In this document: piece by piece, positions 29,501-44,815 of the stretch
Layout: each line of letters begins with the position of its first letter
Numbering within the stretch: the stretch's first letter is position 1
Assembly: GCF_051020955.1 (NCBI RefSeq)
Contig: NW_027476544.1
Location: 62,001 to 126,000 of the forward strand
Reading direction: 5' to 3'
Source of the DNA: Megalopta genalis
Taxonomy: Eukaryota; Arthropoda; Insecta; Hymenoptera; Halictidae
DNA length: 64,000 nucleotides
Position numbers and translations under genes: made by a program
Notes under the pieces: model-generated
Told to the model about the DNA's origin: nothing
The model's input: only the letters and a program-made list of their open reading frames with translations
The model's database searches: none

Positions 29501-32387
29501 TCAAATCATTGCGAAGTAGAAGGCTTAGTTTCAAATCCATGCGAAACAAATGGTTTAGTTTGAAATACCTGTGAAATACATGATTTAGATTCAACTGCAT
29601 GCGAAACAAACGAGTTAGATTCAAATCCAAGTGAAACACATGATTTAGCTTCAAATGAATGCGAAGGAGAAGGGTTATCTTCGAAATCCATGCGAAACAA
29701 ATGGTTTAGCTTCAAATACATGTGATATACATGATTTAGCTTCAACTGCATGCGAAACAAACGAGTTAGATTCAAATCCATGCGAAACATATGATTTAAC
29801 GTCAAATCAATGCGAAGTAAAAGACTGCTCTTCGAATCCACACGAAACATATGGTTTAGCTTCAAATACTTGTAATATACATGATTTAGCTTCAACATCA
29901 TGCGAAACAACCGAGTTAGCTTCAAATCCATGCGAAACATATGAATTAAGATTAAATCAATGCGAAGTAGAAGGCTGATCTTCGAATCCATGCGAAACAA
30001 ATGGTTTAGCTTCAAATACATGTGATATACATGATTTAGCTTCAACTGCATGCGAAACAACCGAGTTAGATTCAAAACCTTGCGAAACACATGATTTAGC
30101 TTCAAATAAATGCGAAGTATTAGGCTGATCTTCGAAACCATGCGAAACAAATGGTTTAGCTTCAAATACCTGTGATATACATGATTTAGCTTCAACTGAA
30201 TGCGAAACAAACGAGTTAGCTTCAAAACAATGCGAAACACATGATTTAGCTTCAAATCAATGCGAAGTAGAAGGCTGATCTTCGAATCCATGCGAAACAA
30301 ATGGTTTAGCTTCAAATACATGTGATATACATGATTTAGCTTCAACTGCATGCGAAACAACCGAGTTAGATTCAAAACCTTGCGAAACACATGATTTAGC
30401 TTCAAATAAATGCGAAGTATTAGGCTGATCTTCGAAACCATGCGAAACAAATGGTTTAGCTTCAAATACTTGTGATATACATGATTTAGCTTCAACTGCA
30501 TGCGAAACAAACGAGTTAGATTCAAATCCATGCGAAACATATGATTTAACGTCAAATCAATGCGAAGTAAAAGACTGCTCTTCGAATCCACACGAAACAT
30601 ATGGTTTAGCTTCAAATACTTGTAATATACATGATTTAGCTTCAACATCATGCGAAACAACTGAGTTAGCTTCAAATCCATGCGAAACATATGAATTAAG
30701 ATTAAATCAATGCGAAGTAGAAGGCTGATCTTCGAATCCATGCGAAACAAATGGTTTAGCTTCATACACCTGTGATATACATGATTTAGCTTCAACTGCA
30801 TGCGAAACAAACGAGTTAGCTTCAAATCCATGCGAAACACATGATTTAGCATCAAATCAATGCGAAGTAGAAGGCTTAGCATCAAATCCATGCGAAATAA
30901 ATGCGTTACATTCAAATACTTGTGATATAAATGAAATAGCTTGAAATGCATGCGAAACAAACGAGATAGCTTCAAATCCAAACGAAACACATAATTCATA
31001 TTCAAATCAATGCGAAGTAGAAGCCTTAACTTCAAATCAAATGCCAATCATACGCTTTAGCTTCAAATACTTGTGATATACATGATTTAGCTTCAACAGC
31101 AAGTGAAACAAACGAGTTAGAATCAAATCCATGCGAAACACATGATTTAGCATCAAATCAACGCGAAGTAGAAGGCTTAGCATCAAATCCATGCGAAATA
31201 AATGAGTTACATTCAAATACTTGTGATATAAATGAAATAGCTTGAAATGCATGCGAAACAAACGAGTTAGATTCAAATCCATGCGAAACACATGATTTAG
31301 CTTCAAATGAATGCGAAGTAGAAGGGTTATCTTCGAATCCATGCGAAACAAATGGTTTAGCTTCAAATACTTGTGATATACATGATTTAGCTTAAACAGC
31401 ATGCGAAACAAACGAGTGAGCATCAAATCCAAGAGAAACGCATGATCTTTATTCAAATCATTGCGAAGTAGAAGGCTTAGTTTCAAATCCATGCGAAACA
31501 AATGGTTTAGTTTCAAATACCTGTGAAATACATGATTTAGATTCAACTGCATGCGAAACAAACGAGTTAGATTCAAATCCAAGTGAAACACATGATTTAG
31601 CTTCAAATGAATGCGAAGGAGAAGGGTTATCTTCGAAATCCATGCGAAACAAATGGTTTTGCTTCAAATACATGTGATATACATGATTTAGCTTCAACTG
31701 CATGCGAAACAAACGAGTTAGATTCAAATCCATGCGAAACACATGATTTAGCATCAAATCAACGCGAAGTAGAAGGCTTAGCATCAAATCCATGCGAAAT
31801 AAATGAGTTACATTCAAATACTTGTGATATAAATGAAATAGCTTGAAATGCATGCGAAACAAACGAGTTAGATTCAAATCCATGCGAAACACATGATTTA
31901 GCTTCAAATGAATGCGAAGTAGAAGGGTTATCTTCGAATCCACACGAAACATATGGTTTAGCTTCAAATACTTGTAATATACATGATTTAGCTTCAACAT
32001 CATGCGAAACAACCGAGTTAGCTTCAAATCCATGCGAAACATATGAATTAAGATTAAATCAATGCGAAGTAGAAGGCTGATCTTCGAATCCATGCGAAAC
32101 AAATGGTTTAGCTTCAAATACATGTGATATACATGATTTAGCTTCAACAGCATGCGAAACAACCGAGTTAGATTCAAAACCTTGCGAAACACATGATTTA
32201 GCTTCAAATAAATGCGAAGTATTAGGCTGATCTTCGAAACCATGCGAAACAAATGGTTTAGCTTCAAATACTTGTGATATACATGATTTAGCTTCAACAG
32301 CATGCGAAACAAACGAGTTAGATTCAAATCCATGCGAAACACTTGATTTAGCTTCAAATGAATGCGAAGTAGAAGGGTTATCTTCGA
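26531..32387 (+). repeat. Start of homogenised core; 1.95- and 2.55-kb block spacing
   Basis: Two one-base insertion markers appear here and continue rightwards. Marker M1 (caaatcaaatgccaatcata) lies near 26530, 29085 and 31030. Marker M2 (ttcgaaatccatgcgaaac) lies near 27129, 29682 and 31634. M2 spacing is 2,553 and 1,952 bp. A related marker M3, with gcgaaaaaaatgg after cgaaatccat, is first seen near 27732. Copies share long near-identical tracts, for example 26532-27101 with 29085-29654 and 31037-31606. No gene was seen. Confidence 0.82.
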
Positions 32388-35300
32388 AATCCATGCGAAA
32401 AAAATGGTTTAGCTTCATACACCTGTGATATACATGATTTAGCTTCAACTACATGCGAAACAAACGAGTTAGCTTCAAATCCATGCGAAACATATGATTT
32501 AACTTCAAATCAATGCGAAGTAAAAGACTACTCTTCGAATCCACACGAAACATATGGTTTAGCTTCAAATACTTGTAATATACAAGATTTAGCTTCAACA
32601 TCATGCGAAACAAACGTGTTAGCTTCAAATCCATGCGAATCATATGATTTAACTTCACATCAATGCGAAGTAAAAGGCTGCTCTTCGAATCCATGCGAAA
32701 CAAATGGTTTAGCTTCATACACCTGTGATATACATGATTTGGCTTCAACTGCATGCGAAACAAACAAGTTAGCTTCAAATCCATGCGAAATATATGATTT
32801 AACTTCAAATCAATGCGATGTAGAAGGCTGCTCTTCGAATCCACACGAAACAGATGGTTTAGCTTCAAATACTTGTAATAAACATGATTTAGCTTCAACA
32901 TCATGCGAAACAAACGTGTTAGCATAAAATCCAAGAGAAACGCATGATTTATTTTCAAATCAATGCGAAGTAGAAGGCTTAGCTTCAAATCCATGCAAAA
33001 CAAATGGTTTAGCTTCAAATACTTGTGGTATACATGATTTAAATTCAACAGCAAGCGAAACAAACGAGTTAGAATCAAATCCATGCGAAACACATGATTT
33101 CGCATCAAATCAACGCGAAGTAGAAGGCTTAGCATCAAATCCATGCGAAATAAATGAGTTACATTCAAATACTTGCGATATAAATGAAATAGCTTGAAAT
33201 GCATGCGAAACAAACCAGTTAGATTCAAATCCATGCGAAACACATGATTTAGCTTCAAATCAATGCGAAGTAGAAGGGTTATCTTCGAATCCATGCGAAA
33301 CAAATGGTTTAGCTTCAAATACTTGTGATATACATGATTTAGCTTAAACAGCATGCGAAACAAACGAGTTAGCTTCAAATCCATGCGAAACACATGATTT
33401 AGCTACAAATCAATGCGAAGTAGAAGGCTTAGCTTCAAATCCATGGGAATCAAATGGTTTAGCTTCAAATACTTGGGATATACATGATTCAGCTTCAACT
33501 GCATGCGAAACAAACGAGTGAGCATCAAATCCAAGAGAAACGCATGATTTAGCTTCAAATGAATGCGAAGTAGAAGGGTTATCTTCGAATCCATGCGAAA
33601 CAAATGGTTTAGCTTCATACACCTGTGATATACATGATTTAGCTTCAACTACATGCGAAACAAACGAGTTAGCTTCAAATCCATGCGAAACATATGATTT
33701 AACTTCAAATCAATGCGAAGTAAAAGGCTGCTCTTCGAATCCACACGAAACAGATGGTTTAGCTTCAAGTACTTGTGATATACATGATTTAGCTTCAACA
33801 GCATGCGAAACAAACGAGTTAGATTCAGATCCATGCGAAACACATGATTTAGCTTCAAATGAATGCTAAGTAGAAGGGTTATCTTCGAATCCATGCGAAA
33901 CAAATGGTTTAGCTTCATACACCTGTGATATACATGATTTAGCTTCAACTGCATGCGAAACAAACGAGTTAGATTCAAATCCTTGCGAAACACATGATTT
34001 AGCTTCAAATAAATGCGAAGTATCAGGCTGATCTTCGAAACCATGCGAAACAAATGGTTTAGTTTCAAATACCTGTGAAATACATGATTTAGATTCAACT
34101 GCATGCGAAACAAACGAGTTAGATTCAAATCCAAGTGAAACACATGATTTAGCTTCAAATGAATGCGAAGGAGAAGGGTTATCTTCGAAATCCATGCGAA
34201 ACAAATGGTTTAGCTTCAAATACATGTGATATACATGATTTAGCTTCAACTGCATGCGAAACAAACGAGTTAGATTCAAATCCATGCGAAACATATGATT
34301 TAACGTCAAATCAATGCGAAGTAAAAGACTGCTCTTTGAATCCACACGAAACATATGGTTTAGCTTCAAATACTTGTAATATACATGATTTAGCTTCAAC
34401 ATCATGCGAAACAACCGAGTTAGCTTCAAATCCATGCGAAACATATGAATTAAGATTAAATCAATGCGAAGTAGAAGGCTTATCTTCGAATCCATGCGAA
34501 ACAAATGGTTTAGCTTCAAATACATGTGATATACATGATTTAGCTTCAACTGCATGCGAAACAACCGAGTTAGATTCAAAACCTTGCGAAACACATGATT
34601 TAGCTTCAAATAAATGCGAAGTATTAGGGTGATCTTCGAAACCATGCGAAACAAATGGTTTAGCTTCAAATACCTGTGATATACATGATTTAGCTTCAAC
34701 TGAATGCGAAACAAACGAGTTAGCTTCAAAACAATGCGAAACACATGATTTAGCTTCAAATCAATGCGAAGTAGAAGGGTTATCTTCGAAATCCATGCGA
34801 AAAAAATGGTTTAGCTTCATACACCTGTGATATACATGATTTAGCTTCAACTACATGCGAAACAAACGAGTTAGCTTCAAATCCATGCGAAACATATGAT
34901 TTAACTTCAAATCAATGCGAAGTAAAAGACTGCTCTTCGAATCCACACGAAACATATGGTTTAGCTTCAAATACTTGTAATATACAAGATTTAGCTTCAA
35001 CATCATGCGAAACAAACGTGTTAGCTTCAAATCCATGCGAATCATATGATTTAACTTCACATCAATGCGAAGTAAAAGGCTGCTCTTCGAATCCATGCGA
35101 AACAAATGGTTTAGCTTCATACACCTGTGATATACATGATTTGGCTTCAACTGCATGCGAAACAAACAAGTTAGCTTCAAATCCATGCGAAATATATGAT
35201 TTAACTTCAAATCAATGCGATGTAGAAGGCTGCTCTTCGAATCCACACGAAACAGATGGTTTAGCTTCAAATACTTGTAATAAACATGATTTAGCTTCAA

Positions 35301-38300
35301 CATCATGCGAAACAAACGTGTTAGCATAAAATCCAAGAGAAACGCATGATTTATTTTCAAATCAATGCGAAGTAGAAGGCTTAGCTTCAAATCCATGCAA
35401 AACAAATGGTTTAGCTTCAAATACTTGTGGTATACATGATTTAAATTCAACAGCAAGCGAAACAAACGAGTTAGAATCAAATCCATGCGAAACACATGAT
35501 TTCGCATCAAATCAACGCGAAGTAGAAGGCTTAGCATCAAATCCATGCGAAATAAATGAGTTACATTCAAATACTTGTGATATAAATGAAATAGCTTGAA
35601 ATGCATGCGAAACAAACCAGTTAGATTCAAATCCATGCGAAACACATGATTTAGCTTCAAATCAATGCGAAGTAGAAGGGTTATCTTCGAATCCATGCGA
35701 AACAAATGGTTTAGCTTCAAATACTTGTGATATACATGATTTAGCTTAAACAGCATGCGAAACAAACGAGTTAGCTTCAAATCCATGCGAAACACATGAT
35801 TTAGCTACAAATCAATGCGAAGTAGAAGGCTTAGCTTCAAATCCATGGGAATCAAATGGTTTAGCTTCAAATACTTGGGATATACATGATTCAGCTTCAA
35901 CTGCATGCGAAACAAACGAGTGAGCATCAAATCCAAGAGAAACGCATGATTTAGCTTCAAATGAATGCGAAGTAGAAGGGTTATCTTCGAATCCATGCGA
36001 AACAAATGGTTTAGCTTCATACACCTGTGATATACATGATTTAGCTTCAACTGCATGCGAAACAAACGAGTTAGCTTCAAATCCATGCGAAACATATGAT
36101 TTAACTTCAAATCAATGCGAAGTAAAAGGCTGCTCTTCGAATCCACACGAAACAGATGGTTTAGCTTCAAGTACTTGTGATATATATGATTTAGCTTCAA
36201 CAGCATGCGAAACAAACGAGTTAGATTCAAATCCATGCGAAACACATGATTTAGCTTCAAATGAATGCGAAGTAGAAGGGTTATCTTCGAATCCATGCGA
36301 AACAAATGGTTTAGCTTCATACACCTGTGATATACATGATTTAGCTTCAACTGCATGCGAAACAAACGAGTTAGATTCAAATCCTTGCGAAACACATGAT
36401 TTAGCTTCAAATAAATGCGAAGTATCAGGCTGATCTTCGAAACCATGCGAAACAAATGGTTTAGTTTCAAATACCTGTGAAATACATGATTTAGATTCAA
36501 CTGCATGCGAAACAAACGAGTTAGATTCAAATCCAAGTGAAACACATGATTTAGCTTCAAATGAATGCGAAGGAGAAGGGTTATCTTCGAAATCCATGCG
36601 AAACAAATGGTTTAGCTTCAAATACATGTGATATACATGATTTAGCTTCAACTGCATGCGAAACAAACGAGTTAGATTCAAATCCATGCGAAACATATGA
36701 TTTAACGTCAAATCAATGCGAAGTAAAAGACTGCTCTTCGAATCCACACGAAACATATGGTTTAGCTTCAAATACTTGTAATATACATGATTTAGCTTCA
36801 ACATCATGCGAAACAACCGAGTTAGCTTCAAATCCATGCGAAACATATGAATTAAGATTAAATCAATGCGAAGTAGAAGGCTTATCTTCGAATCCATGCG
36901 AAACAAATGGTTTAGCTTCAAATACATGTGATATACATGATTTAGCTTCAACTGCATGCGAAACAACCGAGTTAGATTCAAAACCTTGCGAAACACATGA
37001 TTTAGCTTCAAATAAATGCGAAGTATTAGGGTGATCTTCGAAACCATGCGAAACAAATGGTTTAGCTTCAAATACCTGTGATATACATGATTTAGCTTCA
37101 ACTGAATGCGAAACAAACGAGTTAGCTTCAAAACAATGCGAAACACATGATTTAGCTTCAAATCAATGCGAAGTAGAAGGGTTATCTTCGAAATCCATGC
37201 GAAAAAAATGGTTTAGCTTCATACACCTGTGATATACATGATTTAGCTTCAACTACATGCGAAACAAACGAGTTAGCTTCAAATCCATGCGAAACATATG
37301 ATTTAACTTCAAATCAATGCGAAGTAAAAGACTGCTCTTCGAATCCACACGAAACATATGGTTTAGCTTCAAATACTTGTAATATACAAGATTTAGCTTC
37401 AACATCATGCGAAACAAACGTGTTAGCTTCAAATCCATGCGAATCATATGATTTAACTTCACATCAATGCGAAGTAAAAGGCTGCTCTTCGAATCCATGC
37501 GAAACAAATGGTTTAGCTTCATACACCTGTGATATACATGATTTGGCTTCAACTGCATGCGAAACAAACAAGTTAGCTTCAAATCCATGCGAAATATATG
37601 ATTTAACTTCAAATCAATGCGATGTAGAAGGCTGCTCTTCGAATCCACACGAAACAGATGGTTTAGCTTCAAATACTTGTAATAAACATGATTTAGCTTC
37701 AACATCATGCGAAACAAACGTGTTAGCATAAAATCCAAGAGAAACGCATGATTTATTTTCAAATCAATGCGAAGTAGAAGGCTTAGCTTCAAATCCATGC
37801 AAAACAAATGGTTTAGCTTCAAATACTTGTGGTATACATGATTTAAATTCAACAGCAAGCGAAACAAACGAGTTAGAATCAAATCCATGCGAAACACATG
37901 ATTTCGCATCAAATCAACGCGAAGTAGAAGGCTTAGCATCAAATCCATGCGAAATAAATGAGTTACATTCAAATACTTGTGATATAAATGAAATAGCTTG
38001 AAATGCATGCGAAACAAACGAGTTAGATTCAAATCCATGCGAAACACATGATTTAGCTTCAAATGAATGCGAAGTAGAAGGGTTATCTTCGAATCCATGC
38101 GAAACAAATGGTTTAGCTTCATACACCTGTGATATACATGATTTAGCTTCAACTGCATGCGAAACAAACGAGTTAGATTCAAATCCTTGCGAAACACATG
38201 ATTTAGCTTCAAATAAATGCGAAGTATCAGGCTGATCTTCGAAACCATGCGAAACAAATGGTTTAGTTTCAAATACCTGTGAAATACATGATTTAGATTC

Positions 38301-39112
38301 AACTGCATGCGAAACAAACGAGTTAGATTCAAATCCATGCGAAACACATGATTTAGCTTCACATCTATGCGAAGTAGAAGGCTTATCTTCCAGACCATGC
38401 GAAACAAATGGTTTAGCTTCAAACACCTGTGATATACATGATTCTGCTTCAACAACATGCGAAACAAACGAGTTAGATTCAAATCCATGCGAAACACATG
38501 ATTTAGCTTCAAATGAATGCGAAGTAGAAGGGTTATCTTCGAATCCATGCGAAACAAATGGTTTAGCTTCATACACCTGTGATATACATGATTTAGCTTC
38601 AACTGCATGCGAAACAAACGAGTTAGCTTCAAATCCATGCGAATCATATGATTTAACTTCACATCAATGCGAAGTAAAAGGCTGCTCTTCGAATCCACAC
38701 GAAACAGATGGTTTAGCTTCAAGTACTTGTGATATACATGATTTAGCTTCAACAGCATGCGAAACAAACGAGTTAGATTCAGATCCATGCGAAACACATG
38801 ATTTAGCTTCAAATGAATGCTAAGTAGAAGGGTTATCTTCGAATCCATGCGAAACAAATGGTTTAGCTTCATACACCTGTGATATACATGATTTAGCTTC
38901 AACTGCATGCGAAACAAACGAGTTAGATTCAAATCCTTGCGAAACACATGATTTAGCTTCAAATAAATGCGAAGTATCAGGCTGATCTTCGAAACCATGC
39001 GAAACAAATGGTTTAGTTTCAAATACCTGTGAAATACATGATTTAGATTCAACTGCATGCGAAACAAACGAGTTAGATTCAAATCCAAGTGAAACACATG
39101 ATTTAGCTTCAA
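32388..39112 (+). repeat. 2.4-kb higher-order repeat family (three copies)
   Basis: Marker M3 recurs near 32388, 34789 and 37190, a spacing of 2,401 bp (16 units of 150 bp plus 1). The tracts 32449-33393 and 34851-35795 look identical at the protein-translation level, and the same tract follows M3 in the third copy from 37253. Marker M2 lies near 34188, 36590 and 39142. The third copy is altered after about 37990, where it contains an extra segment with ttccagaccatgcg (near 38390) that also occurs near 44090 and 59700. Confidence 0.87.
37914..38576 (-). other. Longest HGFEAK-type minus-strand ORF (220 codons), probably not a gene
   Basis: The second minus-strand frame reads ten-residue repeats of the type H-G-F-E-A-K-x-x-x-S. 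The usual B monomer (caatgcg) puts a TGA in this frame once per 150 bp. The frame is open here because the local B monomers read gaatgcg. An identical-length relative lies at 43617-44279 in another copy of the same block. No domain was recognised. Confidence 0.25.
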
Positions 39113-40763
39113 ATGAATGCGAAGGAGAAGGGTTATCTTCGAAATCCATGCGAAACAAATGGTTTAGCTTCAAATACATGTGATATACATGATTTAGCTT
39201 CAACTGCATGCGAAACAAACGAGTTAGATTCAAATCCATGCGAAACATATGATTTCACGTCAAATCAATGCGAAGTAAAAGACTGCTCTTCGAATCCACA
39301 CGAAACATATGGTTTAGCTTCAAATACTTGTAATATACATGATTTAGCTTCAACATCATGCGAAACAACCGAGTTAGCTTCAAATCCATGCGAAACACAA
39401 GATTGGCTTCAAATAAATGCGAAGTATTAGGCTGATCTTCGAAACCACGCGAAACAAATGGTTTAGCTTCAAATACTTGTGATATACATGATTTAGCTTC
39501 AACTGCATGCGAAACAAACGAGTTAGATTCAAATCCATGCGAAACATATGATTTAACGTCAAATCAATGCGAAGTAAAAGACTGCTCTTCGAATCCACAC
39601 GAAACATATGGTTTAGCTTCAAATACTTGTAATATACATGATTTAGCTTCAACATCATGCGAAACAACTGAGTTAGCTTCAAATCCATGCGAAACATATG
39701 AATTAAGATTAAATCAATGCGAAGTAGAAGGCTGATCTTCGAATCCATGCGAAACAAATGGTTTAGCTTCATACACCTGTGATATACATGATTTAGCTTC
39801 AACTGCATGCGAAACAAACGAGTTAGCTTCAAATCCATGCGAAACACATGATTTAGCATCAAATCAATGCGAAGTAGAAGGCTTAGCATCAAATCCATGC
39901 GAAATAAATGCGTTACATTCAAATACTTGTGATATAAATGAAATAGCTTGAAATGCATGCGAAACAAACGAGATAGCTTCAAATCCAAACGAAACACATA
40001 ATTCATATTCAAATCAATGCGAAGTAGAAGCCTTAACTTCAAATCAAATGCCAATCATACGCTTTAGCTTCAAATACTTGTGATATACATGATTTAGCTT
40101 CAACTGCATGCGAAACAACCGAGTTAGATTCAAATCCAGGCGAAACACATGATTTATCTTCAAATCAATGCGAAGTAGAAGGGTTATCTTCGAATCCATG
40201 CGACACCAATGGTTTATCTTCATACACCTGTGATATACATGATTTAGCTTCAACTGCATGCGAAACAAACGAGTTAGCTTCAAATCCATGCGAAACACAT
40301 GATTTAACTCCATATCAATGCGAAGTAGAAGTCTGAACTTCGAATCCATGCGAAACAAATGGTTTATCTTCAAATACTTGTGATATACATGATTCAGCTT
40401 CGACTGCATGCGAAACAAACGAGTTAGATTCAAATCCATGCGAAACACATGATTTAGCTTCAAATGAATGCGAAGTAGAAGGGTTATCTTCGAATCCATG
40501 CGAAACAAATGGTTTAGCTTCATACACCTGTGATATACATGATTTAGCTTCAACTGCATGCGAAACAAACGAGTTAGATTCAAATCCTTGCGAAACACAT
40601 GATTTAGCTTCAAATAAATGCGAAGTATCAGGCTGATCTTCGAAACCATGCGAAACAAATGGTTTAGTTTCAAATACCTGTGAAATACATGATTTAGATT
40701 CAACTGCATGCGAAACAAACGAGTTAGATTCAAATCCAAGTGAAACACATGATTTAGCTTCAA
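39113..40763 (+). repeat. 1,651-bp higher-order repeat, copy 1
   Basis: The block is eleven 150-bp units plus one net base. It carries three markers: an extra base (M2) near 39142, a missing base (acaagattggcttc) near 39395, and an extra base (M1) near 40046. It also contains a tract of about 360 bp (40081-40441) that resembles 18949-19310 and not the neighbouring blocks. It is followed directly by a near-identical copy. Confidence 0.9.
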
Positions 40764-42414
40764 ATGAATGCGAAGGAGAAGGGTTATCTTCGAAATCCAT
40801 GCGAAACAAATGGTTTAGCTTCAAATACATGTGATATACATGATTTAGCTTCAACTGCATGCGAAACAAACGAGTTAGATTCAAATCCATGCGAAACATA
40901 TGATTTAACGTCAAATCAATGCGAAGTAAAAGACTGCTCTTCGAATCCACACGAAACATATGGTTTAGCTTCAAATACTTGTAATATACATGATTTAGCT
41001 TCAACATCATGCGAAACAACCGAGTTAGCTTCAAATCCATGCGAAACACAAGATTGGCTTCAAATAAATGCGAAGTATTAGGCTGATCTTCGAAACCATG
41101 CGAAACAAATGGTTTAGCTTCAAATACTTGTGATATACATGATTTAGCTTCAACTGCATGCGAAACAAACGAGTTAGATTCAAATCCATGCGAAACATAT
41201 GATTTAACGTCAAATCAATGCGAAGTAAAAGACTGCTCTTCGAATCCACACGAAACATATGGTTTAGCTTCAAATACTTGTAATATACATGATTTAGCTT
41301 CAACATCATGCGAAACAACTGAGTTAGCTTCAAATCCATGCGAAACATATGAATTAAGATTAAATCAATGCGAAGTAGAAGGCTGATCTTCGAATCCATG
41401 CGAAACAAATGGTTTAGCTTCATACACCTGTGATATACATGATTTAGCTTCAACTGCATGCGAAACAAACGAGTTAGCTTCAAATCCATGCGAAACACAT
41501 GATTTAGCATCAAATCAATGCGAAGTAGAAGGCTTAGCATCAAATCCATGCGAAATAAATGCGTTACATTCAAATACTTGTGATATAAATGAAATAGCTT
41601 GAAATGCATGCGAAACAAACGAGATAGCTTCAAATCCAAACGAAACACATAATTCATATTCAAATCAATGCGAAGTAGAAGCCTTAACTTCAAATCAAAT
41701 GCCAATCATACGCTTTAGCTTCAAATACTTGTGATATACATGATTTAGCTTCAACTGCATGCGAAACAACCGAGTTAGATTCAAATCCAGGCGAAACACA
41801 TGATTTATCTTCAAATCAATGCGAAGTAGAAGGGTTATCTTCGAATCCATGCGACACCAATGGTTTATCTTCATACACCTGTGATATACATGATTTAGCT
41901 TCAACTGCATGCGAAACAAACGAGTTAGCTTCAAATCCATGCGAAACACATGATTTAACTCCATATCAATGCGAAGTAGAAGTCTGAACTTCGAATCCAT
42001 GCGAAACAAATGGTTTATCTTCAAATACTTGTGATATACATGATTCAGCTTCGACTGCATGCGAAACAAACGAGTTAGATTCAAATCCATGCGAAACACA
42101 TGATTTAGCTTCAAATGAATGCGAAGTAGAAGGGTTATCTTCGAATCCATGCGAAACAAATGGTTTAGCTTCATACACCTGTGATATACATGATTTAGCT
42201 TCAACTGCATGCGAAACAAACGAGTTAGATTCAAATCCTTGCGAAACACATGATTTAGCTTCAAATAAATGCGAAGTATCAGGCTGATCTTCGAAACCAT
42301 GCGAAACAAATGGTTTAGTTTCAAATACCTGTGAAATACATGATTTAGATTCAACTGCATGCGAAACAAACGAGTTAGATTCAAATCCAAGTGAAACACA
42401 TGATTTAGCTTCAA
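40764..42414 (+). repeat. 1,651-bp higher-order repeat, copy 2
   Basis: This is the same length as copy 1 and carries the same three one-base lesions near 40793, 41050 and 41697. Translation of both strands is almost unchanged from copy 1, with only a few substitutions visible. It is the cleanest tandem pair in the window. Confidence 0.92.
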
Positions 42415-44815
42415 ATGAATGCGAAGGAGAAGGGTTATCTTCGAAATCCATGCGAAACAAATGGTTTAGCTTCAAATACATGTGATATACATGATTTAGC
42501 TTCAACTGCATGCGAAACAAACGAGTTAGATTCAAATCCATGCGAAACATATGATTTAACGTCAAATCAATGCGAAGTAAAAGACTGCTCTTCGAATCCA
42601 CACGAAACATATGGTTTAGCTTCAAATACTTGTAATATACATGATTTAGCTTCAACATCATGCGAAACAACCGAGTTAGCTTCAAATCCATGCGAAACAC
42701 AAGATTGGCTTCAAATAAATGCGAAGTATTAGGCTGATCTTCGAAACCATGCGAAACAAATGGTTTAGCTTCAAATACTTGTGATATACATGATTTAGCT
42801 TCAACTGCATGCGAAACAAACGAGTTAGATTCAAATCCATGCGAAACATATGATTTAACGTCAAATCAATGCGAAGTAAAAGACTGCTCTTCGAATCCAC
42901 ACGAAACATATGGTTTAGCTTCAAATACTTGTAATATACATGATTTAGCTTCAACATCATGCGAAACAACTGAGTTAGCTTCAAATCCATGCGAAACATA
43001 TGAATTAAGATTAAATCAATGCGAAGTAGAAGGCTGATCTTCGAATCCATGCGAAACAAATGGTTTAGCTTCATACACCTGTGATATACATGATTTAGCT
43101 TCAACTGCATGCGAAACAAACGAGTTAGCTTCAAATCCATGCGAAACACATGATTTAGCATCAAATCAATGCGAAGTAGAAGGCTTAGCATCAAATCCAT
43201 GCGAAATAAATGCGTTACATTCAAATACTTGTGATATAAATGAAATAGCTTGAAATGCATGCGAAACAAACGAGATAGCTTCAAATCCAAACGAAACACA
43301 TAATTCATATTCAAATCAATGCGAAGTAGAAGCCTTAACTTCAAATCAAATGCCAATCATACGCTTTAGCTTCAAATACTTGTGATATACATGATTTAGC
43401 TTCAACTGCATGCGAAACAACCGAGTTAGATTCAAATCCAGGCGAAACACATGATTTATCTTCAAATCAATGCGAAGTAGAAGGGTTATCTTCGAATCCA
43501 TGCGACACCAATGGTTTATCTTCATACACCTGTGATATACATGATTTAGCTTCAACTGCATGCGAAACAAACGAGTTAGCTTCAAATCCATGCGAAACAC
43601 ATGATTTAACTCCATATCAATGCGAAGTAGAAGTCTGAACTTCGAATCCATGCGAAACAAATGGTTTATCTTCAAATACTTGTGATATACATGATTCAGC
43701 TTCGACTGCATGCGAAACAAACGAGTTAGATTCAAATCCATGCGAAACACATGATTTAGCTTCAAATGAATGCGAAGTAGAAGGGTTATCTTCGAATCCA
43801 TGCGAAACAAATGGTTTAGCTTCATACACCTGTGATATACATGATTTAGCTTCAACTGCATGCGAAACAAACGAGTTAGATTCAAATCCTTGCGAAACAC
43901 ATGATTTAGCTTCAAATAAATGCGAAGTATCAGGCTGATCTTCGAAACCATGCGAAACAAATGGTTTAGTTTCAAATACCTGTGAAATACATGATTTAGA
44001 TTCAACTGCATGCGAAACAAACGAGTTAGATTCAAATCCAAGTGAAACACATGATTTAGCTTCACATCTATGCGAAGTAGAAGGCTTATCTTCCAGACCA
44101 TGCGAAACAAATGGTTTAGCTTCAAACACCTGTGATATACATGATTCTGCTTCAACAACATGCGAAACAAACGAGTTAGATTCAAATCCATGCGAAACAC
44201 ATGATTTAGCTTCAAATGAATGCGAAGTAGAAGGGTTATCTTCGAATCCATGCGAAACAAATGGTTTAGCTTCATACACCTGTGATATACATGATTTAGC
44301 TTCAACTGCATGCGAAACAAACGAGTTAGCTTCAAATCCATGCGAAACATATGATTTAACTTCAAATCAATGCGAAGTAAAAGGCTGCTCTTCGAATCCA
44401 CACGAAACAGATGGTTTAGCTTCAAGTACTTGTGATATACATGATTTAGCTTCAACAGCATGCGAAACAAACGAGTTAGATTCAGATCCATGCGAAACAC
44501 ATGATTTAGCTTCAAATGAATGCTAAGTAGAAGGGTTATCTTCGAATCCATGCGAAACAAATGGTTTAGCTTCATACACCTGTGATATACATGATTTAGC
44601 TTCAACTGCATGCGAAACAAACGAGTTAGATTCAAATCCTTGCGAAACACATGATTTAGCTTCAAATAAATGCGAAGTATCAGGCTGATCTTCGAAACCA
44701 TGCGAAACAAATGGTTTAGTTTCAAATACCTGTGAAATACATGATTTAGATTCAACTGCATGCGAAACAAACGAGTTAGATTCAAATCCAAGTGAAACAC
44801 ATGATTTAGCTTCAA
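42415..44815 (+). repeat. 1,651-bp repeat, copy 3 with a 750-bp insertion (2,401 bp)
   Basis: The left part repeats copies 1 and 2, with the lesions near 42445, 42705 and 43348. After about 44040 it carries five additional 150-bp units, including the ttccagaccatgcg variant and a gaatgctaagtag variant. These resemble 38340-39112. The insertion is a whole number of 150-bp units, as expected for exchange between aligned units. Confidence 0.85.
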
